From Nocardioides exalbidus (lineage in GTDB: Bacteria > Actinomycetota > Actinomycetes > Propionibacteriales > Nocardioidaceae), in assembly GCF_900105585.1 (NCBI RefSeq), contig NZ_FNRT01000002.1, forward strand, positions 1,736,001 through 1,800,000: 64,000 nucleotides of DNA. The letters run 5' to 3'. A model generated the notes under the pieces. It saw nothing but the letters and a program-made list of their open reading frames with translations. It did no database searches and had not been told where the DNA came from. The position numbers were made by a program, and so were the translations under genes. Below are positions 28,312-37,658 of the stretch, one piece after another; the first letter of the stretch is position 1, and each line of letters opens with the position of its first letter.

Positions 28312-31300
28312 ATGAGTCTGCTCCACAGGTCCTCCCTGCGTCGCGTCGCGACGCGCTTCGTGGCGGTGACCGCGTCCCTCGGGGTCGCGATCCCGCTGGC
28401 GGCGCTCGCCGCCACGACGGTCGCCACCCCGGCGTCCGCCGCCCCCGGCGACGACGACGTGCTGCGCGTGCTGCTCTTCAGCAGCGGCGACGGCGTGCAC
28501 GGCTCCGTCGCCAACACCCGCGCCGCCGTGCGCGAGATGGCCAACGCGCTGGCCGTGCAGTACGGCCTGGACAACAACGGCCAGAGCGCGGCGGTCGCCG
28601 ACATCCAGGAGACGACGGACGCCAGCGTCTTCACGACGGCCAACCTCGCCAGCAAGGACCTGCTCGTCTTCGCCCACACCGCCGGCGTCCTCTTCAACAC
28701 CTCCCAGCGCACAGCGCTCGAGTCCTACATCCGTGGGGGCGGCGGCTTCGTCGGCATCCACTACACGGCGTGGTCGCCGGACCAGACCGAGCACGACGTG
28801 AACCCCTTCTACCGGCGCCTCGTCGGCGCGGCCGCCACCGGCCACCCCGAGCCGGCCGGCGGCCAGCGCGGCACGGTGAACCTCGGTGCCGCGAGCCCGC
28901 TGACGGCCGGCATGCCGGCCTCGCTGTCCTACACCGACGAGTGGTACGAGTGGGACGTCAACCCGACGCAGAACGTGCGCACGCTCGTCTCCGTCGACGA
29001 GTCGTCGTACGCCGCCGGTGCGCGCGTCGGTGAGGAGGGCACCTCGCACCCGGTCACGTGGTGCCAGAAGATCGACTCCGGCCGGTCGTGGTACTCCTCG
29101 CTGGGCCACCACGCCTCGGCGTGGACGGCGGCCAACGACGGCGGGAACGCGAACGACAACGACGCCGACGACTTCATCCGCCAGCAGCTCCGCAACGGCA
29201 TGGCCTACTCGGCCGGCCTCCTCGCGGCCGACTGCTCCCCGCCGGTCAAGGACCAGCAGGGCGAGATGAGCCCGGTCACCCCGTGGCCGCTGGTGCCGAT
29301 CAACGCCGCGCTGACGGCGGACGGCAAGGTCCAGTCCTTCGGCTCGGTCACCTCCGGGTGCACGGACGGCAACCCCTACGACTACAGCGGCAACGACTGC
29401 GTGACCCAGGGCGGCCAGACCGAGATCGACGTGTGGGACCCCGCGATCCCGCGCACCCTCGCCAACCTCGTCTCGGGCATCGTCCCGAACGCGACCTACA
29501 CCGACCTCTTCTGCTCCATGCAGGTCCAGGTGCCGCACCGGCGCGCGACCTTCACGGTCGGCGGTGACGACAACCTCGGCGGCAACGCCCCCAATGACGC
29601 CGCCATCGGCGTGACGAGCTGGACGACCAACCAGGGCCTGCGCAACGAGGCCCCGATGAACATCCCCCGCTGGTACCCGACCGGTACGACGATGCCCGAC
29701 GGCTCGGTCGTCGTGCAGGGCGGCTCGCTGCGCGGCGGTCCCGGCGGCCCGGGCGTCCAGACGCCGGAGATCTACACGCCCAACGCGGGCAGCTCGTGGA
29801 AGCTGCTCACCGGCGCGACCAGCGCGCAGGCGTACGGCGACGGTGCGGGCGCCCCGCAGGACGAGAACCGCTGGTGGTACCCGCGGGCCTTCGTGGCGCC
29901 GACCAACGGCAACCTGTTCAACATCACGGGCACGCAGATGTACGAGCTGGACCCGTCGGCCAACAGCGGCACCGGCTCGATCACGATGCGGGGCACGCTC
30001 GGCACCGGGACCGGCAACCAGGGCGCGCTCGGCAACCCCGTGGGCGCGACCTCGACGGCCACGATGTACCGACCCGGCAAGATCCTGCAGGTCGGTGGCG
30101 GCTGGTGGGCCAACGGCGGTGGTCCGGCCGGTGCCCGCGCCGGCTTCACGGTCGACATCACCGGTGGCACGGCCAACCCGGTCGTGACCGCCACGCAGCC
30201 GATGAAGTACGGCCGGCACTGGGCGTCCTCGGTCGTCATGCCGGACGGCAACGTCATGGTCACCGGCGGCTCGCGCGACAACAACGGCCAGGCCGGCTTC
30301 GTCACCAACGCCGAGATCTGGAACCCCGACAACGGCCAGTGGACCGAGGTCAAGGTCCCCTACGAGCACGCCCGGCTCTACCACTCGGTCAACCTGCTCC
30401 TGCCCGACGGCAGGATCATGATCGGCGGCGGCGGCGCTCCCGGCCCGCACAGCTACACCGACGTCGAGTACTACTCCCCGGCGTACCTCTTCGACGGCAA
30501 CTCCCCGGCGCCGCGTCCGGTGGTCACCAACGCGCCGAGGAGGATCGGTTACGGCGGTACCTTCGGCGTGACGTCGAGCAGCACCGTCCAGCGGGTCACG
30601 CTGGTGCGCAACGGCTCGGTGACGCACGGCTTCAACAACGACCAGAACTTCCAGGACCTCGCCTTCACGCAGTCCGGGAGCACGGTCACCATCACCTCGC
30701 CGAGCAACGGCAACTACGCGCCTCCCGGTGCCTACATGGTGTTCGTGTGGAGCGGCGGCACGCCCTCGGTCGCGAACATCGTGCAGATCGACCCCGCGGT
30801 GACGACGGACGCCCCGGCGCCGAAGGTGGTCGACCAGTTCGAGTACCCGAGGATCCCGGCCGACTTCCGGACCGGCACCCCGCCCACCACCGTCGACGTG
30901 GCCCCCGGCAACGGCCGGATGGCACCGTGGGAGGTGACCAGCCAGGTCCAGCTGATCCGTTCGAACGCGGCGAGCAACGGTGGGCTCGGCTCGACCGGCT
31001 ACCACCTCGCGCTCACCAACGCCGGCAGCATCACGCGCACCCTCAAGGGCCTCGACGTCGGTCGCACCTACCGCGTCTCCCTGAGGTACGCCCGTGACAG
31101 TAGGTCGGCAGGCACGGCGAGCGCCACGGGGACGGTCAGCATCGCCAACCTCAACGCCCCCCTGACGGCGGGGACGGCCCTGTCCTCGCAGACCGCCTTC
31201 GGCACCTACGTCGGCACCTTCACCGCCAGTGCACGGCAGCACGCGCTGACGATCGCCGGCGGCGGCAGCGGCAACAACCTGGTGGTCGACGACCTCGTGG

Positions 31301-32970
31301 TGGTCGGCGCCCAGTCCGGCACGGCCGAGCCGGCCGTCAGCTACCAGTTCGACGAGGGCAGCGGCACGACGTCGGCCAGCTCCGGGTCCGACGTCACGGC
31401 CGGACGCGCGGTCCTCACCGGCACGACAGGCTGGAGCACCACCGGCATCACCGGTGGTTCGGTCGATCTCGCCGGCGGCAGCAACGCCAACGCCGTGGAC
31501 CTCCCGGACAACCTGCTGCAGAACGAGGCGAGCTTCTCGACCTCGATGTGGGTGCGCCCGGACACGAAGGGCAACTGGATCAACCTGCTCCACATCGGCG
31601 ACGGCGTCGCCGGGGCGGGTGGCTTCTTCCAGATCCAGATGCAGACCCAGATCAACGGCAGCACGGGTCTGGCGGCGACCTTCAAGAAGAAGAGCAGCGC
31701 GCTGGAGGAGCGGATCTACGCGACGCCGACGAAGGACGTCGTCGCCGGCCAGTGGAACCACGTCGCCTTCACCCGCCAGGGCACGACCGGCTCGCTCTTC
31801 CTCAACGGCGTCAAGATCGCGACCCGGTCCGACCTGACCATCTCGATGGCCGACGTCGGTCCCACGGCCGACAACTGGGTGGGTCGCAACGGCTTCCCCG
31901 ACCCGGCCTTCGACGGGCTCGTCGACGACGTGCGCATGTGGACCTCGACGCTGTCGGACTCCGACGTCGCGGGCCTGTACGCCGACGGCAGCGCGCTCGC
32001 CACGACCACGACCGTCAGCACGTCGCCGGCGTCCCCGTCGGCGTACAACGCCCCGGTCGCGGTGTCGGCGACGGTCAAGGACGCCACCAACGCCAACCCG
32101 ACGGGTGTCGCCGAGCTCTGGATCGACGGCGCACGCGAAGGGGCGCAGCGCACCGTGACCAACGGAGCGGTCTCGTTCCCCGCGGTCACGATGTCCCCGC
32201 GTGCCCACAGCGTCCAGGTGCGGTTCGTCGCCGGCGGCGGGTGGAAGGACTCGAGCGGCACGGTCACCCACACGGTGAGCCGGCCGCCGGTGAACACGGT
32301 CGTGCCGATCCGCTACCGGTTCGACGAGAACACCGGGACGAGCGCCGCCAACACGGGCACCACCACCTCGGTCGGAGCGGGCACGCTCCAGGGCAGTGCC
32401 GGATGGGTCGGGACGGCGAAGTACAACGCCGGCCTCAACCTCCCGGGCGCCGGTCACGTGAACCTGCCGAACAACCTCACGGCAGGCATGACCACCGAGC
32501 TCACCGTCTCCACGTGGATCCGCCCGACGGCCCTGCCGAGCTGGACCTCGCACCTCCAGATCGGCAAGGACACCAGCGAGTTCCTGCTGCTGCAGTCGAG
32601 GACGGAGAACGGCACCCGCGGGTTCGGGGTCACGATGCGGCGCGACAACGGCGAGCAGTACCGGATCCAGCTGGACGGCACGACCGACCTGCCGCTCAAC
32701 CAGTGGACGCACGTGGTCGTCACCCTCGGTCCGTCGCCGACCGGCGGCGGCACCACGGGGAAGGTCTACTTCAACGGCGTGCTCCAGGCGGGCGGGACGA
32801 GGAACAACATCCCGGTCAGCATCGGTGACATCGGGGACGGCGGCACGACCGCCAACTTCGTCGGCAACGGCAGCTGGAACGACCCGCGCCCGACCGAGCA
32901 GGTCGACGACCTGCGGATCTACCCCTACGAGCTGACCCAGGCGGAGGTGTCGAGCATCTTCACCGGCTGA
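28312..32970 (+). CDS. Secreted ThuA - copper radical oxidase (galactose-oxidase/GlxA-like) - LamG fusion
   Basis: A 1552-residue exported protein with a signal peptide (cleavage near ASA-AP, residue 44). Residues 50-300 are ThuA-like. Residues 325-830 form a kelch-type copper radical oxidase ending in a DUF1929 E-set domain. Cys401 (DLFCS) and Tyr455 (RWYPTG) match the Cys-Tyr cofactor, and Tyr690-His691 (RLYHS) and His772 (VTHGF) match the copper ligands. A beta-rich module follows at about 835-1000, then LamG at about 1008-1225, an Ig-like domain, and a second LamG at about 1330-1552. Such enzymes oxidise primary alcohols or glycan termini to aldehydes with H2O2 release. The substrate is unknown. 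AAGGGA precedes the ATG. Confidence 0.88.
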   Translation: MSLLHRSSLRRVATRFVAVTASLGVAIPLAALAATTVATPASAAPGDDDVLRVLLFSSGDGVHGSVANTRAAVREMANALAVQYGLDNNGQSAAVADIQETTDASVFTTANLASKDLLVFAHTAGVLFNTSQRTALESYIRGGGGFVGIHYTAWSPDQTEHDVNPFYRRLVGAAATGHPEPAGGQRGTVNLGAASPLTAGMPASLSYTDEWYEWDVNPTQNVRTLVSVDESSYAAGARVGEEGTSHPVTWCQKIDSGRSWYSSLGHHASAWTAANDGGNANDNDADDFIRQQLRNGMAYSAGLLAADCSPPVKDQQGEMSPVTPWPLVPINAALTADGKVQSFGSVTSGCTDGNPYDYSGNDCVTQGGQTEIDVWDPAIPRTLANLVSGIVPNATYTDLFCSMQVQVPHRRATFTVGGDDNLGGNAPNDAAIGVTSWTTNQGLRNEAPMNIPRWYPTGTTMPDGSVVVQGGSLRGGPGGPGVQTPEIYTPNAGSSWKLLTGATSAQAYGDGAGAPQDENRWWYPRAFVAPTNGNLFNITGTQMYELDPSANSGTGSITMRGTLGTGTGNQGALGNPVGATSTATMYRPGKILQVGGGWWANGGGPAGARAGFTVDITGGTANPVVTATQPMKYGRHWASSVVMPDGNVMVTGGSRDNNGQAGFVTNAEIWNPDNGQWTEVKVPYEHARLYHSVNLLLPDGRIMIGGGGAPGPHSYTDVEYYSPAYLFDGNSPAPRPVVTNAPRRIGYGGTFGVTSSSTVQRVTLVRNGSVTHGFNNDQNFQDLAFTQSGSTVTITSPSNGNYAPPGAYMVFVWSGGTPSVANIVQIDPAVTTDAPAPKVVDQFEYPRIPADFRTGTPPTTVDVAPGNGRMAPWEVTSQVQLIRSNAASNGGLGSTGYHLALTNAGSITRTLKGLDVGRTYRVSLRYARDSRSAGTASATGTVSIANLNAPLTAGTALSSQTAFGTYVGTFTASARQHALTIAGGGSGNNLVVDDLVVVGAQSGTAEPAVSYQFDEGSGTTSASSGSDVTAGRAVLTGTTGWSTTGITGGSVDLAGGSNANAVDLPDNLLQNEASFSTSMWVRPDTKGNWINLLHIGDGVAGAGGFFQIQMQTQINGSTGLAATFKKKSSALEERIYATPTKDVVAGQWNHVAFTRQGTTGSLFLNGVKIATRSDLTISMADVGPTADNWVGRNGFPDPAFDGLVDDVRMWTSTLSDSDVAGLYADGSALATTTTVSTSPASPSAYNAPVAVSATVKDATNANPTGVAELWIDGAREGAQRTVTNGAVSFPAVTMSPRAHSVQVRFVAGGGWKDSSGTVTHTVSRPPVNTVVPIRYRFDENTGTSAANTGTTTSVGAGTLQGSAGWVGTAKYNAGLNLPGAGHVNLPNNLTAGMTTELTVSTWIRPTALPSWTSHLQIGKDTSEFLLLQSRTENGTRGFGVTMRRDNGEQYRIQLDGTTDLPLNQWTHVVVTLGPSPTGGGTTGKVYFNGVLQAGGTRNNIPVSIGDIGDGGTTANFVGNGSWNDPRPTEQVDDLRIYPYELTQAEVSSIFTG

Positions 32971-33012
32971 GCCCCCCAGAAGGAAACACCAGAAGGAACC
33001 CCCCAGAGGAAC

Positions 33013-33054
33013 GCACAGGGGCCGGAGCCACCCACGTGGACCCGGCCCCTGTGC
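33013..33054 (+). terminator. Strong hairpin terminator after the ThuA/oxidase gene
   Basis: Perfect 13-base arms GCACAGGGGCCGG (33013-33025) and CCGGCCCCTGTGC (33042-33054) enclose a 16-base loop. Three near-copies of CCAGAAGGAA lie just upstream. The remaining 210 bases to the next gene hold no ORF that I can support. Confidence 0.8.
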
Positions 33055-33264
33055 CATGTCCCGCTCCGAGTCCCGACCGGTGCGCCGGCTCGCGTGCGGT
33101 CTAGTCCGATCCGGGCCCCGGGGACACGTGACGTGCACGCCAGGGCACGCACCGGCAACAAATCGGGCCGTCGCGGTGACGTGCCAATCCGGGCCGTTCG
33201 ACGGGGCGAACGACCCGCGAACCGAACCCGCGCGACGGGACGCGCCCGACATGCAGGAGCACTC

Positions 33265-34158
33265 ATGAAGACACTGACGTGGATCTCACTCGTGGGATCA
33301 CTGGCGATCACGGGCGCCACCTCCGTCGTCTCCGCTGCGCACGCCGAGCAGCAGGACACGACCCGACTCACGGTCGTCCAGGCCGTCCCCGGCCAGACGC
33401 TGGACGTGGACCTCGACGGGCGTCCGATCTCCACCGACTCCGCCACCGGCGCGATCGTCGGCCCCCTCGACGTCGATGCCGGACAGCACGACGTGACCTT
33501 CAGCGACGCCTCGGGCGAGGTCGTGGTCCGGACGTCGGTCGACCTCACCTCGGGTGCCGCGCAGGACCTCGTCGTCCACCTGCCCGCGCAGGTGGACGGT
33601 GCGCCCCTCGCCACCCTCTACACGACGCCGACCACGCCGATCGGCGTCGACAAGGCGCGGGTGCTCATCGCCCACACGGCGTCGGTCGCACCGGCCGACG
33701 TACGACTCGACGGCACGGTGGTGTTCACCAACATCGCCAACGGCGAGTTCGCCACGGCCGACGTCGCGCAGGGTGACCACGTCGCCGAGCTGCTGCCGTC
33801 GGGCCTCACCTCGCGGCCGATCCTGGGCCCCCTCGACGTCAGCCTCTCGCCGGCGACCGCGACCATGGTCTACGCCGTCGGCAACACCGGGTCCGGGTCG
33901 ATGCAGGCCATCACCCACTCGATCCCGCTCACCTCCAACGGCACGATGCCGCCGGCCTCGATCGAGGCCGGCAGCGCCGGCCTGGCCGCCGGGATCCACG
34001 TCACGCCGTTCTCGTCCACCGAGGCGGCTGCTCCGGCAGCCGACGCCGGTGTGGCGTGGCGACCGCTCGGCGGCGCAGCGATGGTGACCCTCCTCGGGAT
34101 GGCGTTCGTCGCTGCCGGCCGCACGCGCCGGCGGATCACGGTGGACTCCTCGCGGTGA
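33265..34158 (+). CDS. DUF4397 surface protein with C-terminal membrane anchor
   Basis: A 297-residue exported protein with a signal peptide (cleavage near AHA-EQ, about residue 27). One or two DUF4397-type beta domains (TRLTVVQAVPGQTLDVDLDG, and KARVLIAHTASVAPADVRLDG) span about 32-225. A linker, one hydrophobic segment (about 268-284) and an Arg-rich tail end the protein, which is the layout of a sortase substrate. No canonical LPxTG is visible. The TGA overlaps the sortase start as GTGA. ATG 33265 has CAGGAG upstream. Confidence 0.8.
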   Translation: MKTLTWISLVGSLAITGATSVVSAAHAEQQDTTRLTVVQAVPGQTLDVDLDGRPISTDSATGAIVGPLDVDAGQHDVTFSDASGEVVVRTSVDLTSGAAQDLVVHLPAQVDGAPLATLYTTPTTPIGVDKARVLIAHTASVAPADVRLDGTVVFTNIANGEFATADVAQGDHVAELLPSGLTSRPILGPLDVSLSPATATMVYAVGNTGSGSMQAITHSIPLTSNGTMPPASIEAGSAGLAAGIHVTPFSSTEAAAPAADAGVAWRPLGGAAMVTLLGMAFVAAGRTRRRITVDSSR

Positions 34159-34859
34159 GCACGCACGTGCCGCGGCACGCGTCGAGGCGTCCGACCGGTC
34201 GGAGGGTGGCGGTCGGGTTCCTCGCCGTGGCAACGGTCCTCGGCGCGGTGCTCGCGCTCCGGCCGATGGCACCCGAGGACCGCGCGGTGGCGTCCGACGT
34301 CTCCGCCACCGTGGCACCCGGGGCCGCGCCGGCCAGCGCGGCGTCGTCGGCGGCTCCCGCCGCCATCGGACGTCGTACCGGCTCGGTGGCCCCGGAACCG
34401 CCGACCCGAGCGGTGCTGCCCAGCGGCGTCGACGTGCCGATCGTCGCGGTGTCCACGGACGACGACGGGATGCTCGAGGTGCCCGGGGACATCACCACCG
34501 CCGGGTGGTGGCGAGGCGGATCGCGACTCGGCGACCCGTTCGGCTCGACGCTGGTCTCCGCGCACGTCGACTCCACGACCCAGGGCCTCGGCCCCTATGC
34601 CGAGCTGCTCTCGGTCCGGGCCGGCCAGCGCATCGAGCTGCAGTCGGCGCACCTGAGCCAGGACTACGTCGTGAGCTCGCTGCGGCTGCTCGACAAGGGC
34701 CCGCTGCTGGACCACCCCTGGGTCTACTCGGCCACCGGTCCGCACCGGCTCGTCATGGTGACGTGCGCCGGTCCCTTCGTCCCCGCGAAGGGCGGCTACC
34801 AGCGCCTCGCGGTGGTCACGGCGACCGCCGTGGGCGAGCCCGCGCGGAAGAAGCCGTGA
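34155..34859 (+). CDS. Class F-like sortase
   Basis: A 234-residue membrane-anchored transpeptidase. One N-terminal membrane segment lies at about 18-36 and a Pro/Ala/Ser linker extends to about 90. The sortase beta-barrel has catalytic His137 (SAHVDS), Cys204 (MVTCAGPF) and Arg217 (GGYQRLA). It is coupled to the upstream DUF4397 gene and, by TGATG, to the downstream gene. It likely attaches the DUF4397 protein to the cell wall, which is inference from the operon. Confidence 0.88.
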   Translation: MSTHVPRHASRRPTGRRVAVGFLAVATVLGAVLALRPMAPEDRAVASDVSATVAPGAAPASAASSAAPAAIGRRTGSVAPEPPTRAVLPSGVDVPIVAVSTDDDGMLEVPGDITTAGWWRGGSRLGDPFGSTLVSAHVDSTTQGLGPYAELLSVRAGQRIELQSAHLSQDYVVSSLRLLDKGPLLDHPWVYSATGPHRLVMVTCAGPFVPAKGGYQRLAVVTATAVGEPARKKP

Positions 34860-35815
34860 TGGCGGACGACGACCTGCCGCACCGGGGCGGGAAGCCCCTT
34901 CCCGACGGCTTCGGCCCGCTCGAGCCGATCTGGGGCACGGGCGGCCCGGCCCCGACCCGCGATCCCGACGCGCCCCGCCCGCGGAGCCGGCTGACCTCGT
35001 CCGCCCTCAGGCGCAATGCGCCGGACGTGGCCGTCACCGTCGCGCCCGCACCCGCGCGGCCTGTGGCGGGTGACGCCGCGCCGGTGCCCGAGGTCGCGAC
35101 CCCCGTCCGACCCGGGCCGAGGCGTCGTACGGCCGTGGTCGGCGCCGTCCTGGGCGCCCTGCTCGTCGGCTCCGCGGCGACGGCGCTTCTGTGGCCCGAC
35201 GGGCAGGAGGGCGGGTCGGCGGTGGCGGTCGAGAGCGCCGCGCGCCCTCCCGCCCCGACGAGCGAGCTCGCCCCGCCCGTGGCCCTGGCGCCCGACAACG
35301 AGCACGTCGAGACCGACGTGCTCGCGGACGGCAGCCTGCAGGTCACGCACTGGATCTCGACGACCGAGCCCGTGCGACAGGTCGCCCTCAGGGTGCCGAG
35401 GAGCCCCGGGCTCGAGGACGCGGCCCTGGCGGTCGATGACGTGGTCGTCGGCTCCGACGGCGTCCGCCTCGACGTCGACGTGGCTCCGGGAGCCCCCGCG
35501 CGCGCGATCGACCCCACCCGGACGCTCTACGTCCGGTACGTCCTCCCCGGTGCCGTCGACCTCACCGGCTCGGCCACGGGCCGTGGACTCGCGACCGTCA
35601 CCGCGCTCGACGTCGGGCTCGGCGGCGCGACCCTGGCGCGGACGCAGGTGTTCGCGTCCGACGACGTGCTGACCCTCGCCTGCCTGGGCCGGGGCGCCCG
35701 GGCCGTTCCCGAGCTGTGCGGGACCCGTGTGGGCGACACGTGGGAGGTCATCTCGCCGGCCGACGACCGCCCGGTCACCGTGATCGCCCAGCTCGACCTC
35801 ACGCCCGGCCGCTGA
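34859..35815 (+). CDS. Single-pass membrane protein, unknown function, sortase operon
   Basis: A 318-residue protein with a Pro/Arg-rich cytosolic N-terminus of about 95 residues and one membrane segment (AVVGAVLGALLVGSAATALLW, about 97-117). A Pro-rich stalk and an extracytoplasmic beta-rich domain follow at about 150-318. Two cysteines (LACLGRGARAVPELCG) probably form a disulfide. No family recognised. The ATG overlaps the sortase stop, so it is cotranslated and may assist the sortase or its substrate. A 20-base palindrome follows. Confidence 0.75.
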   Translation: MADDDLPHRGGKPLPDGFGPLEPIWGTGGPAPTRDPDAPRPRSRLTSSALRRNAPDVAVTVAPAPARPVAGDAAPVPEVATPVRPGPRRRTAVVGAVLGALLVGSAATALLWPDGQEGGSAVAVESAARPPAPTSELAPPVALAPDNEHVETDVLADGSLQVTHWISTTEPVRQVALRVPRSPGLEDAALAVDDVVVGSDGVRLDVDVAPGAPARAIDPTRTLYVRYVLPGAVDLTGSATGRGLATVTALDVGLGGATLARTQVFASDDVLTLACLGRGARAVPELCGTRVGDTWEVISPADDRPVTVIAQLDLTPGR

Positions 35816-35839
35816 GGCCGGGTCAGGGGCAGGCAGGAA

Positions 35840-35880
35840 ATGAGCGACGGACCCACGCACTGCGTGGGTCCGTCACTCAT
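35840..35880. terminator. Near-perfect 20-base palindromic terminator
   Basis: Arms 35840-35859 and 35861-35880 pair at 19 of 20 positions around a single-base centre (ACCCACGCA-C-TGCGTGGGT core). It lies between the sortase operon and the convergent tRNA-Pro, so it can serve both strands. Confidence 0.75.
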
Positions 35881-35883
35881 CTG

Positions 35884-35957
35884 TCGGGCTGACAGGATTT
35901 GAACCTGCGGCCTCCTCGTCCCGAACGAGGCGCGCTACCAAGCTGCGCCACAGCCCG
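35884..35957 (-). tRNA. tRNA-Pro (CGG anticodon)
   Basis: A 74-base tRNA with acceptor CGGGCTG pairing to CAGCCCG, discriminator A, anticodon loop TTCGGGA with CGG at 35923-35921, and T-arm GGTTCAAATC. CCA is not encoded. Confidence 0.95.
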
Positions 35958-36057
35958 CCGCCCGGGGTCGAGATCGGAACTCGAGATCGATCCGGGCAAC
36001 GCGGGCGAGCATACCGGAGCGGTCAGGGCCTCCCGAAATCGACCCGGCGGCTGGACC

Positions 36058-36687
36058 TCAGCCGCGTGGGCGGCGGCTCAGGCTGAGGTGGACGACGCCG
36101 CTCGGTGCGACGACGGACTCGATGTGGAAGCGCTCCTCGAGGCCCTCGAGGCCGTCCCAGAGCCGCACGCCGCGGCCGAGGACGATCGGGACGACGGGGA
36201 CGTGGAGGTGGTCGACGAGGTCCTCGGCCACGAAGGCGCGGACGGTGGTCGCGCCGCCGCCGATGCGGACGTCGAGGTCGCCCGCCGCCTCCCGCGCGAG
36301 GGCGAGCGCGTCGACGGGGCTGGCGTCGACGAAGTGGAACGTCGTGCCGCCCTCCATCTCCATCGACGGCCTCGCCGTGTGGGTGAGGACGTAGGTCGGG
36401 GTGTGGAACGGCGGGTCCTCGCCCCACCAGCCGCGCCAGTCGGGGTCGTCCTGCCAGCCGGGCGGGCCGAACTTGTGGGCGCCCATGATCTCGGCACCGA
36501 AGCCGACGTCGTACTGGGCGCCGTAGAGCTTGTCGAGACCGTCGGGCGCGTCGTCGCGCCAGCTGTCGAAGCGCCACTGGTGCAGCTTCATCCCGGCGTG
36601 GCCGAAGGGGCTCTCGAGCGACTGCGGCTCGCCGGTGCCGAAGCCGTCGAGGGAGATGGCGAAGTTGGTGACGCGGACACGTGGCAC
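36058..36687 (-). CDS. Dihydrofolate reductase family protein (RibD C-terminal type)
   Basis: A 209-residue cytosolic protein beginning VRVTNFAISLDGFGTGE. It carries the MGAHKFGP-like active-site region and the NADP-binding IGGGATTVRAF near 145-155, both typical of the RibD_C/DHFR-like family. The true substrate is unknown; most such paralogues are not folate or riboflavin enzymes. GTG 36687. The metallophosphoesterase gene lies 10 bases upstream on the same strand, so they are probably cotranscribed. Confidence 0.8.
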   Translation of the reverse strand: MPRVRVTNFAISLDGFGTGEPQSLESPFGHAGMKLHQWRFDSWRDDAPDGLDKLYGAQYDVGFGAEIMGAHKFGPPGWQDDPDWRGWWGEDPPFHTPTYVLTHTARPSMEMEGGTTFHFVDASPVDALALAREAAGDLDVRIGGGATTVRAFVAEDLVDHLHVPVVPIVLGRGVRLWDGLEGLEERFHIESVVAPSGVVHLSLSRRPRG

Positions 36688-36697
36688 GGGCGGTCCT

Positions 36698-37633
36698 TCA
36701 GTCGTGGGGGACGAGGGTCATGAGGGTCGCCTCGGGGCGGCAGGCCACCCGGAGCCGGACGTAGGGGTTGGTGCCGAGGCCTGCGGACACGTGCAACCAG
36801 GTGGAGCCGTCGTCGCCCGGCACCGAGTCGGCGGGGTGGCGGTGCAGTCCCTTCGCGCGGGCGGGCTCGAGGTCGCAGTTGGTGGTCAGCGAGCGGCCCC
36901 GCCCGTCGAGGGTGGGCAGGCAGACCTGCCCGCCGTGGGTGTGGCCGGCGATGATCGCGTCGTAGCCGTCGGCGGCGAACTGGTCGAGGACCCTCAGGTA
37001 CGGCGCGTGGGTGACCGCGAGCCTGACGTCGGCCTGCGGGTCGGCCGGGCCGGCGACACGGGCGAGGTCGTCGTACTGCAGGTGCGGGTCGTCGACGCCG
37101 GCGAACGCGATCCGGGTGCCCCCGACCTCGAGCGACCCGAAGCCGTTGGTGAGGTCCTGCCAGCCCGCGTCGTCGAACCGCTGCTTGAGCTCGGGCCACG
37201 GCAGCTGGGGGACGTTGGTCTTGCGCTTGCCGGTGTCGGGCAGCAGGTAGGCGAACGGGTTGCGCAGGCCGGGGGAGTAGTAGTCGTTGGAGCCGAGGAC
37301 GTAGACGCCCGGCACGTCGAGCAGGCCGCCGAGGGAGTCGGCGACCACGGGGACCGAGCCCATGTGCGCGAGGTTGTCGCCGGTGTTGACGACCAGGTCG
37401 GGCTCGAGCGAGGCCAGCGCGCGCAGCCACTCCTGCTTCGCCCGCTGGTCGGGGGTCATGTGGATGTCGCTGAGGTGGAGCACCTTCATCGGCGCGACCC
37501 CCGGAGCCAGCAGCGGGACCGTCACGTGACGGAGGGTGTACTGCCGCGCCTCCCAGGCGGCGTACGACGCCAGGCTGGCTCCGGCGACTGCGCCGAGCGT
37601 GGCGGCGCGGCGCAGCAGCGGGAGGAAAGCCAT
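36698..37633 (-). CDS. Membrane-anchored metallophosphoesterase (YkuE/YaeI-like)
   Basis: A 311-residue calcineurin-like phosphoesterase. An N-terminal membrane segment lies at about 9-27. Metal-ligand motifs are Asp56-x-His58 (LSDIH), GDN at 85-87, GSND at 114-117 in place of GNHD (common in this subfamily), and GHTHGGQ near 225-231. Relatives cleave phospho-esters such as UDP-diacylglucosamine. It corresponds in position to M. tuberculosis Rv3683 next to ponA2. Divergent from yqeY with only 25 bases between start codons. Confidence 0.85.
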   Translation of the reverse strand: MAFLPLLRRAATLGAVAGASLASYAAWEARQYTLRHVTVPLLAPGVAPMKVLHLSDIHMTPDQRAKQEWLRALASLEPDLVVNTGDNLAHMGSVPVVADSLGGLLDVPGVYVLGSNDYYSPGLRNPFAYLLPDTGKRKTNVPQLPWPELKQRFDDAGWQDLTNGFGSLEVGGTRIAFAGVDDPHLQYDDLARVAGPADPQADVRLAVTHAPYLRVLDQFAADGYDAIIAGHTHGGQVCLPTLDGRGRSLTTNCDLEPARAKGLHRHPADSVPGDDGSTWLHVSAGLGTNPYVRLRVACRPEATLMTLVPHD

Positions 37634-37658
37634 TCGCCAAGGCTGCCACAATGGACCC

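Noticed and set aside
28234..33252. Very long open frame on the minus strand opposite the ThuA/copper-oxidase gene
   Set aside because: It arises from GC-rich third positions; its translation is Arg/Val/Gly/Asp-rich without domains, while the plus strand shows a signal peptide and full catalytic motifs.
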